Source of the DNA: CAVTJL01 sp963735065
GTDB taxonomy: Bacteria > Pseudomonadota > Alphaproteobacteria > Geminicoccales > Geminicoccaceae
Direction: 5' to 3'
NCBI GenBank assembly: GCA_963735065.1
Contig: CAVTJL010000004.1
Span: forward strand, 1,302,001 to 1,366,000
DNA length: 64,000 bases
Shown: in pieces, positions 1 to 8,642 of the stretch
Numbering within the stretch: position 1 is the stretch's first letter
Layout: each line of letters opens with the position of its first letter
Position numbers and translations under genes: made by a program
Notes under the pieces: model-generated
Database searches by the model: none
What the model was told of the DNA's origin: nothing
What the model saw: the letters and a program-made list of their open reading frames with translations, nothing else

Positions 1-224
1 CGGAGGCGGACACAGGCGAGCAGGATCTGGCTGTAGACGAAGCCGGCGCAGAGGTCGAACAGGGCCCGCGTGCGCCGCCGCGCGATCGGGCGGGTGAGCG
101 GGAACGCCGCCGCCCATCGTCGAAAGCGGGCGCTGGTGAGCAGGCGATCGCGCAGCGCCTGGGCGCGATCGAGCAAAGAGGCGCTCGCGGCCGATTCCAC
201 GACCGAGCCGGCGGCGGGTCGCAT
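1..224 (-). CDS. crtF: Hydroxyneurosporene/demethylspheroidene O-methyltransferase, N-terminal part
   Basis: The gene runs off the left edge, so only about 74 N-terminal residues are visible. The segment with AAFPLTRPIARRR followed by LFDLCAGFVYSQILLACVRL is characteristic of CrtF, the SAM-dependent enzyme that methylates the tertiary hydroxyl of acyclic carotenoids in the spirilloxanthin/spheroidene pathway. The ATG at 222-224 lies 17 bp after the crtE stop on the same strand, so crtE-crtF form an operon. The SAM-binding domain lies outside the window. The call rests on the N-terminal signature and the crtE neighbour. Confidence 0.82.
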   Translation of the reverse strand, partial: MRPAAGSVVESAASASLLDRAQALRDRLLTSARFRRWAAAFPLTRPIARRRTRALFDLCAGFVYSQILLACVRL

Positions 225-241
225 CGGCTCGCCCGGCAGCC

Positions 242-1111
242 TCAGGCGGCGCGCAGGGTCAGCTCCGCGGGCAGAAAGCGTCTCGCCTCGGCATTGATCA
301 AGGCGCGCAGGGCAACGCGGCCGGGGCAGAGCGGGATCGACTCGACCGCCTCGGTGACGAGCTGCTCGAGCCTGGCCATGGCGCCGGGAATGCCCAGCTG
401 CACGGCCGCGTTGGGCCGGCCCAGGACCTGGTCGCGTCCAGTCGGCTTGCCGAGATCCTTGGCATCGGCCGCGACGTCGCGGATGTCGTCGACCACCTGA
501 TAGGCCTCACCCAGGCGCTCGCCGAGTGTCCGCCAGGGTCCCGGCCCCACGCCCGCGGCCGCCGCCCCTGCCCCGGTCGCGGCGGCGAAGAGGGCGCCGG
601 TCTTAGCCCGCTGGTAGTCGGCGAGCACGGCGCCCGGCTCGCTCTCCCAGGCTTGGCCGGCACAGATGCCGAGCGGCATGCCGACCGAGCGGCCGACGGT
701 CAAGAGCAGCGGCGCCAGGCGTTGCGGCAGCCCGGCAGCGCTCCGTGCCAGGGTCTCGAACGCCAAGACGATCAGGGCGTCGCCGGTCAGCACGGCGAGC
801 GGCTGGCCGAAGGCCACGTGGACGGACGGCTTGCCTCGCCGGATGGGCGCGTCGTCGAAGCAGGGGAGGTCGTCATGAACGAGCGAGGCGCAATGCAGGA
901 GCTCGACCGCGGCCGCGGCACCGTCCGTGATCTCGGGACGATCCTCGCCGCAGGCCGCGGCTACGGCCAGGCAGAGCCGGGGCCTGAGCCAGGCGCCACC
1001 CGGAAACACGGCGTGTCGCATCGCCGCCGCCAGCCGTGGTGGAGCGTCAGGGCCTGTCGCCTCCGCGACAGCGGCATTCAGGCTGCGCTCGATGCGCATC
1101 ATGGGATCCAT
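242..1111 (-). CDS. crtE: Geranylgeranyl diphosphate synthase
   Basis: This trans-isoprenyl diphosphate synthase of about 289 residues makes C20 GGPP, the precursor of carotenoids and of the bacteriochlorophyll tail. The first aspartate-rich motif appears as LVHDDLPCFDD and the second as YQVVDDIRDVAAD. GKPSVHVAFG and GDALIVLAFE are also typical of the family. I chose the ATG at 1111 (protein start MDPMMRIERSL) over an in-frame ATG at 1135 because AGGAG lies 7 bases upstream and the longer form would begin inside the operator region. It is the first gene of the crtE-crtF operon, divergent from crtD across a short intergenic region with a PpsR-type palindrome. Confidence 0.93.
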   Translation of the reverse strand: MDPMMRIERSLNAAVAEATGPDAPPRLAAAMRHAVFPGGAWLRPRLCLAVAAACGEDRPEITDGAAAAVELLHCASLVHDDLPCFDDAPIRRGKPSVHVAFGQPLAVLTGDALIVLAFETLARSAAGLPQRLAPLLLTVGRSVGMPLGICAGQAWESEPGAVLADYQRAKTGALFAAATGAGAAAAGVGPGPWRTLGERLGEAYQVVDDIRDVAADAKDLGKPTGRDQVLGRPNAAVQLGIPGAMARLEQLVTEAVESIPLCPGRVALRALINAEARRFLPAELTLRAA

Positions 1112-1152
1112 GGCCGCTCTCCTGACTGTAAACATTAATTGTCATTATCTTC

Positions 1153-1170
1153 TGTCATTGTTTATAGACA
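1153..1170. promoter_or_regulatory. PpsR/CrtJ-type operator between crtE and crtD
   Basis: TGTCATTGTTTATAGACA is an exact match to the TGT-N12-ACA palindrome recognised by PpsR/CrtJ repressors. Two weaker TGT-N12-TCA copies begin at 1127 and 1140 in the same intergenic region. Such clustered sites allow cooperative binding. The location between divergent crtE and crtD fits control of both, and two PpsR genes lie in the window. Binding itself is inferred. Confidence 0.72.
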
Positions 1171-1185
1171 GTCAATGACCGACCT

Positions 1186-2752
1186 GTGCTCAACGTGCAT
1201 CTCGCCTTGCGCGCCGATCCGGTGATCGTGATCGGCGCCGGGGTCGCGGGCCTGGTCGCCGCGCTCGAGCTCTCGGCGCGCGGTGTGGGGGTCGTGGTGG
1301 TCGAGCGCGCGGCAGCCCCGGGCGGCAAGATGCGCGAGGTCGAGGTCGCGGGCGCTCGGCTCGACGCCGGCCCCACCGTCTTCACCATGCGCTGGGTGCT
1401 CGAGGAGCTGTTCGACGCAGTCGGCGCCTCGCTTTCCGCGCATGTCCGGCTGCGACCCGTCCAGACCCTCGCACGGCACGCCTGGAGCGCCCGGGAGCGC
1501 CTCGATCTCTTCAGCGACGTCGAGCGCTCGGCGGACGCCATCGGCGTGCTGGCCGGGCCGCGCGAGGCGCGAGGCTACCGGGAGTTCTGCCGGCGCGCGG
1601 AGGGAATTGATCCGGACGCTGGAAGAGCCCTTCATTCGTGCCGCCCGACCGGGGAGCCCGCTGGCACTGGCGCTCGCGGTCAGCAAGCGCGGGCTCGGCG
1701 ACCTGCGCCGAATAGAGCCTTTCTCGACACTGTGGCGGGCGCTCGGCGAGCACTTTCGGGACCCGCGCCTGAAGCAGCTGTTCGGCCGCTACGCCACCTA
1801 TGTCGGCTCCTCGCCATTCGCCGCCCCGGCGACGCTCATGCTGATCGCCCATGTCGAGCGCGAGGGCGTGTGGCTGGTCGAGGGCGGCATGCATCGATTG
1901 GCCGTGGCGCTGGCCGACCTCGCCCGGGCCCGCGGCGCCGTCTTCCGATACGGGGCGGAGGTGGACGAGATTCTGATCGATGCCGGACGGGTTTCCGGTG
2001 TCCGACTGGCCAGCGGCGAGCAGATCGAGACCCGTGCCGTGATCGCCAATGCCGATGTCGGGGCGCTGGCAGGCGGCAGGCTGGGGGCCGCCGCCGCGCG
2101 AGCGGTCGCGCCGACCCCACGAGCGAGGCGCTCGCTCTCGGCGCTGACCTGGTGCGTCCACGCGCCGACCGAGGGGTTCCCCCTTCTGCGCCACAACGTC
2201 TTCTTCTCCAGGGACTATGCGGCGGAGTTCGACGACCTGTTCCGGCGGGCGCGGCTGCCGGCGGCACCCACGGTCTATGTCTGCGCCCAGGACCGGGGCG
2301 AGGCCGACGACGCGCCACCCGCGGGGCCCGAGCGGCTGCTCTGCCTCGTCAACGCCCCGCCAACCGGCGATTCCCACCGCTTGGATGCGACGGAGATCCG
2401 ATCATGCGAAGAGCGCACCTTCGGCCTGTTGGCGCGCTCGGGTCTGCAGGTGGCGCTGAGCCCGGAAACGACGCGGGTGACGACGCCGGCCGACTTCGAG
2501 CGCCTCTTTCCGGGGAGCGGCGGGGCGCTCTACGGCCCCGTGTCGCACGGCTCGATGGCGTCCTTCAGGCGCCCGACGGCACAGACCCGGATTCCGGGCC
2601 TCTATCTCGCGGGTGGCGGCACGCACCCGGGAGCGGGCGTGCCGATGGCAGCACTCTCGGGGCGGCTGGCAGCCGCGCGCCTGCTTGGGGACCTGGCTTC
2701 GATCAGCCGATCGCACCCGGCGGCTATGCGTGGTGGTACGCGGACGCGCTGA
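1186..2752 (+). pseudogene. crtD: Hydroxyneurosporene/methoxyneurosporene desaturase, single-base frameshift
   Basis: CrtD is an FAD-dependent C-3,4 desaturase of 1-hydroxylated acyclic carotenoids. The FAD-binding start VIVIGAGVAGLVAALEL is read in one frame up to about 1599. From about 1600 the frame beginning RELIRTLEEPFI continues to the C-terminal dinucleotide motif LYLAGGGTHPGAGVPMAALS. Dropping one G at 1599-1600 gives an uninterrupted RRARELIRTLEEPF junction, so a single inserted base is the only lesion. The start is a GTG at 1186 with no strong ribosome site. The last 15-20 codons read into crtC. It is either a sequencing indel or a very recent knockout. The product would be about 521 residues when repaired. 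Confidence 0.85.
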
Positions 2753-3621
2753 GCGATGACGGCCGCCACGGGCTTACCCTGATCGCCCTGATCGGCAACG
2801 TCTTCTCGCCCTACTATGCCCGGGCAAGGCGGCGTGGCGCCGCCGATCCGCTCGACCACTGCGCGCTCAACGTGGCGCTCTACGGCGGCGGCGGGAAGCG
2901 CTGGGCGCTCACCGAGCGCGGCCACCGGAGCTCAAGCCGCACCTCCACGGAGCTGAGCATCGGCCCGAGCGCGGTCGCCTGGGATGGCAGTGCGCTCAGG
3001 GCCCGGATCGACGAGATCACGGTGCCCATTCCGAGGCGCATCCGCGGCACCGTCCGGCTCGAGCCGACGACGCTCACCGATCACGTCGTGGCCCTCGATG
3101 CAGGCGGCCGGCATCGCTGGCGGCCGATCGCGCCTATGGCACGGGTCGAGGTGACGCTCGAGCGTCCGGCATTGCGCTGGAGCGGCTGGGGCTACCTCGA
3201 CAGCAATGCCGGCGACGAGCCGCTCGAGGACGGCTTCAGCGGCTGGGACTGGTCCCGCGCGCACCTGCGCGAGCGCGGCACCGTCGTGCTGTACGAGACC
3301 CGGCGGCGGGACGGCGAGCAGCGCTCCCTGGCGCTGCGGATCGACCCTTCGGGCAGGGTGCGGAACGTCCTGCCGCCGCCCCCGGTCGAGCTGCCCAAGA
3401 CGCTCTGGCGGGTCGCCCGCCGCACGCGCGCCGATCCCCATGCCCAGGTGCGCGTGCTGAGGACGCTGGAGGACACGCCCTTCTATGCCCGCTCGATCCT
3501 CGCAACCCAGCTCCTGGGCGAGCCGTTGCACGCGATGCACGAGAGCCTCAGCCTCGACCGCTTCCGGCGGGCCTGGGTGCAAGGGCTGCTGCCGTTCCGG
3601 CTGCCGCGGGCGCTACGCTGA
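2689..3621 (+). CDS. crtC: Carotenoid 1,2-hydratase (hydroxyneurosporene synthase); 5' end unresolved
   Basis: CrtC adds water to the terminal double bond of neurosporene or lycopene. The family signature begins GPGFDQPIAPGGYAWWYADA and continues LTLIALIGNVFSPYYARARR; WGYLDSNAGDEPLEDGFSGW and a C-terminal LGEPLHAMHESLSLDRF block follow. The reading frame is open far upstream, but no ATG, GTG or TTG lies in frame near the expected start; the nearest is an ATG at 2404, deep inside crtD. Coordinates therefore begin at the first recognisable residue. An indel at the crtD/crtC junction, or an unusual start codon, would explain this. It overlaps the end of crtD in another frame. Confidence 0.85.
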   Translation, partial: GPGFDQPIAPGGYAWWYADALSDDGRHGLTLIALIGNVFSPYYARARRRGAADPLDHCALNVALYGGGGKRWALTERGHRSSSRTSTELSIGPSAVAWDGSALRARIDEITVPIPRRIRGTVRLEPTTLTDHVVALDAGGRHRWRPIAPMARVEVTLERPALRWSGWGYLDSNAGDEPLEDGFSGWDWSRAHLRERGTVVLYETRRRDGEQRSLALRIDPSGRVRNVLPPPPVELPKTLWRVARRTRADPHAQVRVLRTLEDTPFYARSILATQLLGEPLHAMHESLSLDRFRRAWVQGLLPFRLPRALR

Positions 3622-3806
3622 CGGATCGCCCCTGCCCCGCCCTTCCTCACGGCCGGCGGCGCGCGCCTCGTCCTCCCTTCGCCGCCTGTCGCGTCGCAGC
3701 GACGCCAGCTGCCAGATCGCGAAGGCAAGGGCACCGCCCAGCACGAGGAAAAGCTCCAGCAGGGCCAGCAGGCTCGATCTCGCGATGACCCGGCCCTCCC
3801 TGCTCG
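3613..3806 (-). CDS. Possible small single-span membrane protein downstream of crtB
   Basis: About 60 codons follow the crtB stop on the same strand. They encode one hydrophobic segment (SSLLALLELFLVLGGALAFAIWQLAS) and then a strongly charged tail (RRDRRRREDEARAAGREEGRG). This looks like a real membrane anchor with positive-inside charge. An AGGGAGG ribosome-site-like run precedes it, but the codons just after are GTC and ATC, with no ATG, GTG or TTG, so the start is unresolved. The 3' end overlaps the end of crtC by 9 bp. I do not recognise a family. It could be a real gene with a damaged start or an open frame in GC-rich DNA. Confidence 0.35.
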
Positions 3807-4877
3807 TCAGGACCGGCCGGCGGATCGCCCGAGCTGCTCCTGCCTCTCGAGCCGCTCGAACAGGTCGAGGACCCAGGCCGCGCGATCGCCGAGGGTCAGC
3901 CCCGGCTCCGTGCCGACATCCGACGGGACTGGCCCCACGGGCGCTGTAGCCACGGCATCGACCAGAAAGCGCGCCTGGTCGAGGGGGGCCAAAGGTGCCA
4001 CGCGTTCGGCAGTGGCGCTCGCGGCCACGGCCCGTGCCAGGAGCCACAGCTTGCGGGATAGTGGCACGACCGCACGACCCGCGACCGAGTTGAGGCCGCG
4101 CCGCTCGATCTCGCGGCCGATACCGGCATAGAGAAACCGGGCGGCATAGATCCCGGGGCGTGAGCCGAGCGGCAGCCCCGCGATGCCGGCGCCTGCCCGC
4201 TCGTAGAGCAGATCGGCCTCGCGCAGGAGGCGCTGAACCGCCGCCCCGATAGCCGGGCTGAAGGCCGGGCGCGCCAGCCAAGCGTCGGGGTCGACACCGG
4301 CATCGCGCAACCAGGCAAGGGGCAGGTAGAGGCGCCCGGCTCGGGCGTCCTCGCCAACGTCGCGTGCGATGTTCGAGAGCTGCATCGCGACCCCCAGGTC
4401 GCAGGCGCGCGCCACGCTGCCGGGCGACCGGCGGCCGATCAGGATCGCCATCATGGCGCCGACCGTGCCGGCGACCCGCACCGCGTAGGCGTGCAGCTGG
4501 CCCAGATCCTCGTAGCGACGTCCCACGGCGTCCCACGCCAGGCCTTCGAGCAGCGATTCCGGCAAGGTCTGCGGAATCCTGTAGCGGCGCACCACGTCGG
4601 CGAACGCCCGGTCCACCGGCAAAGGCAACGGGCAGCCGGCATAAGCGCGCTCGAGACGTTCCCGCATGCGCTCGACGGCCGGCAGGCCGCCGCCGGCGAG
4701 GTCGACCGCATCATCGGCGAGCCGGCAGAAGGCATAGAGCGCGCTCGCCGGCTGACGGACGCTGGCCGGCAGGAGCAGCGACGCGGCGAAGAAGCTGCGA
4801 GAGCCGTTCCGCAGCAATGTGCGGCACGCGGCATGATCGGCCGGGGTCGCGAGCTCGGCCTCAGACCAGGGCTGCAT
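3807..4877 (-). CDS. crtB: Phytoene synthase
   Basis: CrtB condenses two GGPP molecules to phytoene, the first committed carotenoid step. The 356-residue product has the squalene/phytoene synthase motifs: NGSRSFFAASLLLP near the N-terminus, the first aspartate motif as FCRLADDAVD, and the second as QLSNIARDVGEDARAGRLYLP. I chose the ATG at 4877 (MQPWSEAEL), which overlaps the end of crtI by 17 bp and suggests translational coupling; the frame is open further upstream but that part is crtI in another frame. A short possible membrane-protein frame follows it. Confidence 0.95.
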   Translation of the reverse strand: MQPWSEAELATPADHAACRTLLRNGSRSFFAASLLLPASVRQPASALYAFCRLADDAVDLAGGGLPAVERMRERLERAYAGCPLPLPVDRAFADVVRRYRIPQTLPESLLEGLAWDAVGRRYEDLGQLHAYAVRVAGTVGAMMAILIGRRSPGSVARACDLGVAMQLSNIARDVGEDARAGRLYLPLAWLRDAGVDPDAWLARPAFSPAIGAAVQRLLREADLLYERAGAGIAGLPLGSRPGIYAARFLYAGIGREIERRGLNSVAGRAVVPLSRKLWLLARAVAASATAERVAPLAPLDQARFLVDAVATAPVGPVPSDVGTEPGLTLGDRAAWVLDLFERLERQEQLGRSAGRS

Positions 4878-6390
4878 CGGGAACCACTCGGTCGAGGACG
4901 CGAGCCGATGAGAGGACGCCAGGCAGCCCCGCGCCCGGGTGCGTGCCAGCACCGACCAGGTAGAGCCCATCCACCTCCTCGCTCCGATTGTGGGGCCGGA
5001 ACCAGGCGCTCTGGGTGAGCACCGGCTCGAGACCGAAGGCAGCACCGCGAAAGGACGAGAGGCGGTCCTGGAAGTCCTCGGGCGTCAGGAGGCGAGAGGT
5101 GACCACCTGCGCCTCGAGGTCGGGGAGGACGGTGGCGCCGAGCGCCCGCGCGATGGCCTGCCGGTAGGGCTCGGCCTGCTGCCGCCAATCGATCCCGTCA
5201 GCCAGATGCGGCACCGGCGAGAGCACGTAGAAGGCATCGCAGCCCGGCGGAGCGAGGGACGGGTCGGTTGCGGTTGGCCGGTGCAGATAGAGGCTGAAGT
5301 CGGGCGCCAGGACCTTCCGCTCGAAGATGTCGCGGAGCAGCTCCCGGTAGCGTGGCCCGAGCAGGATCGTGTGATGGCCGACCTCGGGGTAGCGTCGCTT
5401 GGTGCCGAAGTACCAGACGAAAAGCCCCATGGAGTAGCGCGACCGCTCGATCCGCCGATCGGTCCAGCGGCGGCGCGCCGCGGGCGCCAGAAGATGGCGG
5501 TAGGTCCAGGCCGAGTCTGCGTTGGAGACCACGATGTCGGCCGGGATCGCCTCGCCCGTGGCGAGGCGGACGCCACTCGCCCGCCGGCCCTCCACGATGA
5601 TCTGCTGGACCCGGGCACCGCAGCGCACGACACCGCCCTGGCCTTCGATCAGGCTCACCAGTCCCTGCACCAGACGGCCGGTGCCGCCCATGGCGAAGTG
5701 CACGCCCCAGGCGCGCTCGAGATGGGTGATCAGGCAATAGATCGAGGTCGCGCTGAACGGATTGCCGCCGATCAGGAGCGGCTGGAAGCTGAAGACCACG
5801 CGCAGGCGCGGATCCTTGATGAGCTTCGCGACCAGCCCGTGGACGGTGCGGTAGCTCCCGAGGCGGACGAGGTCCGGCGCGACCCGCACCATGTCGCGCA
5901 AGGACGTAAAGGGGACGTCACCCAGGCGCTCGAAGCCGACCCGGAAGATCGCCTCGCTCACGGCCATGAAGCGCTCGTAGCCGGCGACGTCAGCGGGCGA
6001 GAATCGGGCGACCTCGGCGCGCATGCGAGCGGGATCGCCGGAATATTCGAACACCTCGCCGTCGTGGAAGCGGATCTTGTAGAAGGGATCGACGGGGCGC
6101 AGCTCGACGTCGTCGGCGAGCCGGCGACCCGCCAGCTGCCAGAGCTCCTCGAAGAGGAACGGCGCCGTGACGATGGTCGGACCGGCATCGAACGTGAAAC
6201 CGTCCTGCCGGTAGACATAGGCGCGGCCGCCCGGCGCATCCTGTTGCTCGAGCACGCTCACGCGATAGCCGCGGGCGCCGAGGCGGACGGCCGCGGCGAG
6301 GCCGCCGAAGCCGCTGCCGATGACGACGGCATGGGGGCGCTGCCGCGCCGGCGGTCGTGTGGAGGGTCGCTGTCTCGCCAGTGTCAACAT
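4861..6390 (-). CDS. crtI: Phytoene desaturase
   Basis: CrtI is the FAD-dependent desaturase that converts phytoene to neurosporene or lycopene. The 509-residue protein has the N-terminal dinucleotide fold AVVIGSGFGGLAAAVRLGARGY, the substrate-region motif GPTIVTAPFLFEELW, and the C-terminal LYLVGAGTHPGAGLPGVLSSA. The next possible starts would cut into the FAD domain, so the ATG at 6390 is used. That codon lies inside a PpsR-like palindrome at 6382-6399, so an operator overlaps the translation start. It forms a crtI-crtB operon divergent from the DUF3422 gene. Confidence 0.96.
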   Translation of the reverse strand: MLTLARQRPSTRPPARQRPHAVVIGSGFGGLAAAVRLGARGYRVSVLEQQDAPGGRAYVYRQDGFTFDAGPTIVTAPFLFEELWQLAGRRLADDVELRPVDPFYKIRFHDGEVFEYSGDPARMRAEVARFSPADVAGYERFMAVSEAIFRVGFERLGDVPFTSLRDMVRVAPDLVRLGSYRTVHGLVAKLIKDPRLRVVFSFQPLLIGGNPFSATSIYCLITHLERAWGVHFAMGGTGRLVQGLVSLIEGQGGVVRCGARVQQIIVEGRRASGVRLATGEAIPADIVVSNADSAWTYRHLLAPAARRRWTDRRIERSRYSMGLFVWYFGTKRRYPEVGHHTILLGPRYRELLRDIFERKVLAPDFSLYLHRPTATDPSLAPPGCDAFYVLSPVPHLADGIDWRQQAEPYRQAIARALGATVLPDLEAQVVTSRLLTPEDFQDRLSSFRGAAFGLEPVLTQSAWFRPHNRSEEVDGLYLVGAGTHPGAGLPGVLSSARVLDRVVPDAALV

Positions 6391-6399
6391 TGCTTGACG
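6382..6399. promoter_or_regulatory. PpsR-like operator at the crtI start
   Basis: TGTCAACATTGCTTGACG matches TGT-N12-ACA except for a G at the last position. The core is a clean inverted repeat (GTCAA-N6-TTGAC). It overlaps the crtI start codon and lies about 35 bp from the divergent DUF3422 gene. The same ACG-ended variant recurs at bchF, ppaA and bchG. Confidence 0.55.
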
Positions 6400-6432
6400 A
6401 GCGTAGCAGGGAGGCGTCAATGAGGGAAGACG

Positions 6433-7740
6433 ATGACAGCCGCGCCCGCCACCAGTTTCTCGCTGCCCCGGGATCACCCGCTGCGCCTCGAGCTCAACGA
6501 CGAGGTGCACGCCCGGCCGCCGGAGTCGCTGACGGCACCGCTGCGCATCTCCTATGTGGCGCTGCTGAGCGCCGGGGCGGCGCGGGAGGAAGGCTGGGCA
6601 CACGTCGTGGCGCTGGCCAAGCGCTATGGCGTTGCAGGCCCCGCTCCCGGCGCCAATCACTTCAGCAGCGACCTCGGCCCCTTCCGCCTCAAATGGGAGC
6701 GCCACACCGAGTTCACGCACTACGAGCTCATCGTCGGGGGCGCCGGCGATCCCTTCACCGACCCGGCGCTCGCCGCCGCGCCGGCCGACTGGCTGGCGGG
6801 CCTGCCGGGCGAGGTGATGGCGGCAACGCATGTCACGCTCATGGCCGCCGAGGATGACGCCCCGGACTATGACGACATCGCCCGACGCCTGTTCGCCGGC
6901 AACGTGCTGATCGGCGCCGCAATCGGCAACGGTGCGGCGATCGCCCTGACCGATCTTCGCGTCCACGCCGATGGCTTCGGCCGGCTCCTGGTGCTCAACC
7001 GGCGCATGGCGGGGCTCCAGGCCGGCCGGATGGTCCAGCGGCTCCTGGAGATCGACACCTATCGCGTCATGGCGCTGCTGGCACTGCCGCTGGCGCGCGA
7101 GCTGGCGCCGTTCCTCGACCGGTGCGAGCGCGAGCTGGCCCTGATCACCACCGCGCTGACGAGTGCCAAGGAGCAGGACGAGCCCGTGCTGCTGGACCGC
7201 CTGACGCGGCTCCAGGCCGCGATCGAGAGCCGCCACGCCGACAACAACTACCGCTTTGGTGCTGCCGCCGCCTATGACGAGCTGGTGCAGCGACGCATCG
7301 TCGAGCTGCGCGAGGAGCGCATCCGGGGCCTGCAGACCATCCGCGAGTTCACCGAGCGCCGCCTCGGACCGGCGATGCAGACCTGCCGGGCGATTGCCGC
7401 GCGCCAGGAATCGCTGTCCCGGCGAATGACGCGCGCGACCCAGCTGCTCTCCACCCGGGTCGACGTCGCCCGCGAGGGGCAGACCCAGGCGGTGCTGGAA
7501 TCGATGAACCGGCGCGCACGCCTTCAGCTGCGGCTTCAGGAAACGGTCGAGGGCCTCTCCATCGCCGCCGTCACCTACTATGTTGTCGGGCTTATCGCCT
7601 ATGCCGCCAAAGGCCTGGAAGCGGTCGGCGTCAAGCTCGACCCCGACGTGATCGCGGGCGTCAGCATTCCGCTGGTGGCGATCCTCGTGGCGTTCGGCGT
7701 GCGCAAGATCCGCAAGAGCGTGACCCGACACGTCACCTGA
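6433..7740 (+). CDS. DUF3422 family membrane protein
   Basis: This 435-residue protein matches the DUF3422 family. It starts with a soluble domain containing HPLRLELNDEVHARPPESL and FRLKWERHTEFTHYELI. A long helical, probably coiled-coil region follows at about residues 230-360, and there are two C-terminal membrane segments (TYYVVGLIAYAAKG and IPLVAILVAFGVRKI) with a basic tail. The function of the family is not known to me. It stands alone between divergent crtI and convergent bchO; its stop is 5 bp from the bchO stop. Its place inside the PGC, next to a PpsR-like site, hints at a link to phototrophy, but such genes also occur elsewhere. Confidence 0.8.
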   Translation: MTAAPATSFSLPRDHPLRLELNDEVHARPPESLTAPLRISYVALLSAGAAREEGWAHVVALAKRYGVAGPAPGANHFSSDLGPFRLKWERHTEFTHYELIVGGAGDPFTDPALAAAPADWLAGLPGEVMAATHVTLMAAEDDAPDYDDIARRLFAGNVLIGAAIGNGAAIALTDLRVHADGFGRLLVLNRRMAGLQAGRMVQRLLEIDTYRVMALLALPLARELAPFLDRCERELALITTALTSAKEQDEPVLLDRLTRLQAAIESRHADNNYRFGAAAAYDELVQRRIVELREERIRGLQTIREFTERRLGPAMQTCRAIAARQESLSRRMTRATQLLSTRVDVAREGQTQAVLESMNRRARLQLRLQETVEGLSIAAVTYYVVGLIAYAAKGLEAVGVKLDPDVIAGVSIPLVAILVAFGVRKIRKSVTRHVT

Positions 7741-7745
7741 CATCA

Positions 7746-8642
7746 TCACGCCGCCGCCGCCGGCAGCAGCGCGAGCGAGCGCGCGACGCCGACGATGAGC
7801 TCGGCGACCTGCTCGGGCTCCTCCTCGTGAGCGAGGTGGCCGAGGCCCGGCAGCGGCATGAGCGTGGCCGTCGGCAGGATACGGCGCACCCGACCGGCGT
7901 GCGCCGGCCGGACCATGCGATCGTTCGTCCCGACGACGAGGTGCAGAGGCGGCTGCAGCCGCGGCAGCTCACGCACGAGCGGGTCGAGATCCCAGCTCGC
8001 CATCATGCCGAGCGCCGCCTTGACATGACCCGGATTGCGCGCGAGCCGGCCATAGAGATCGAGCGCCTCCGGATCGATGCGCGAGCCGGTATCGCCCAGC
8101 ATGCGTCGGACCACCGCCGGGTCGGCGGCACGTCGCGCGAAGAGCCGCGGCATGAAGGAGGTCGTGTGGAGCAACCTCGCGAGCGGCGCGAAGAGCTGGC
8201 CGGCGAGCCCGCTCAGCGGCAGGAGCGCGCCGTTGAGGCTGATCACGGCTCGAGGCGAGATCCGGCCGTCGAGGCACATGCGGATCAGGACCGCGGCACC
8301 CGCCGAATGCCCTACGACGAGCGCCGGGCGGACAGCCAGCGCCTCGAGAAGCGCGCTCAAGGCGCCGGCCATGTAGGGCAGCGACAGGCGCTGGCCGCGT
8401 GGCATCGGCGTGAAGCCGTGGCCCGGCATGTCAGGGGCCACCACCTCGAAATGATGTCCCAGCAGGGGGACCAACCCTCGCCAGGAATGAGTAGCGGCGC
8501 CCGTGCCGTGAACGAGCAAGAGCGTCGGCCCGCTGCCCGTCCGCTGCACATGCCACCGGAGGCCGGCGGCCTCCACGAAGCTGCTCGCCGCACGGTTCGG
8601 CCAGTCCCGGCCCTCGCGCTCCCAGAGCGGCGGCTCGCTCAT
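7746..8642 (-). CDS. bchO: Alpha/beta hydrolase BchO, associated with Mg chelatase genes
   Basis: BchO is an alpha/beta-hydrolase protein encoded next to bchI and bchD in many purple bacteria; its exact role is uncertain and is thought to relate to Mg-chelatase or protoporphyrin handling. The 298-residue product has LLLVHGTGAATHSW (oxyanion region), the nucleophile elbow GHSAGA, VGTNDRMV around the acid residue and GLGHLAHEE with the catalytic histidine. The ATG overlaps the bchD stop by 4 bp, so it is the last gene of the bchI-D-O unit. It is convergent with the DUF3422 gene. Confidence 0.92.
   Translation of the reverse strand: MSEPPLWEREGRDWPNRAASSFVEAAGLRWHVQRTGSGPTLLLVHGTGAATHSWRGLVPLLGHHFEVVAPDMPGHGFTPMPRGQRLSLPYMAGALSALLEALAVRPALVVGHSAGAAVLIRMCLDGRISPRAVISLNGALLPLSGLAGQLFAPLARLLHTTSFMPRLFARRAADPAVVRRMLGDTGSRIDPEALDLYGRLARNPGHVKAALGMMASWDLDPLVRELPRLQPPLHLVVGTNDRMVRPAHAGRVRRILPTATLMPLPGLGHLAHEEEPEQVAELIVGVARSLALLPAAAA

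Noticed and set aside
1597..1603. Programmed ribosomal frameshifting in crtD, bchI or bchH.
   Set aside because: No slippery heptamer, downstream structure or stop context of known programmed sites was seen at these points, and the shifts are of both signs.
1186..3621. A single 811-codon frame suggesting a CrtD-CrtC fusion protein.
   Set aside because: The middle of the frame (about 1600-2680) is out-of-frame translation of crtD. The two real domains lie in this frame only because crtD has an inserted base.
4861..7749. A 962-codon minus-strand frame suggesting a long N-terminal extension of CrtI.
   Set aside because: The first half is antisense to the DUF3422 gene and has no family similarity; CrtI proper starts at about 6390.
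7746..8642. BchO as an ordinary haloalkane dehalogenase or epoxide hydrolase.
   Set aside because: The 4-bp overlap with bchD and the typical BchO length and motifs make the PGC assignment better.
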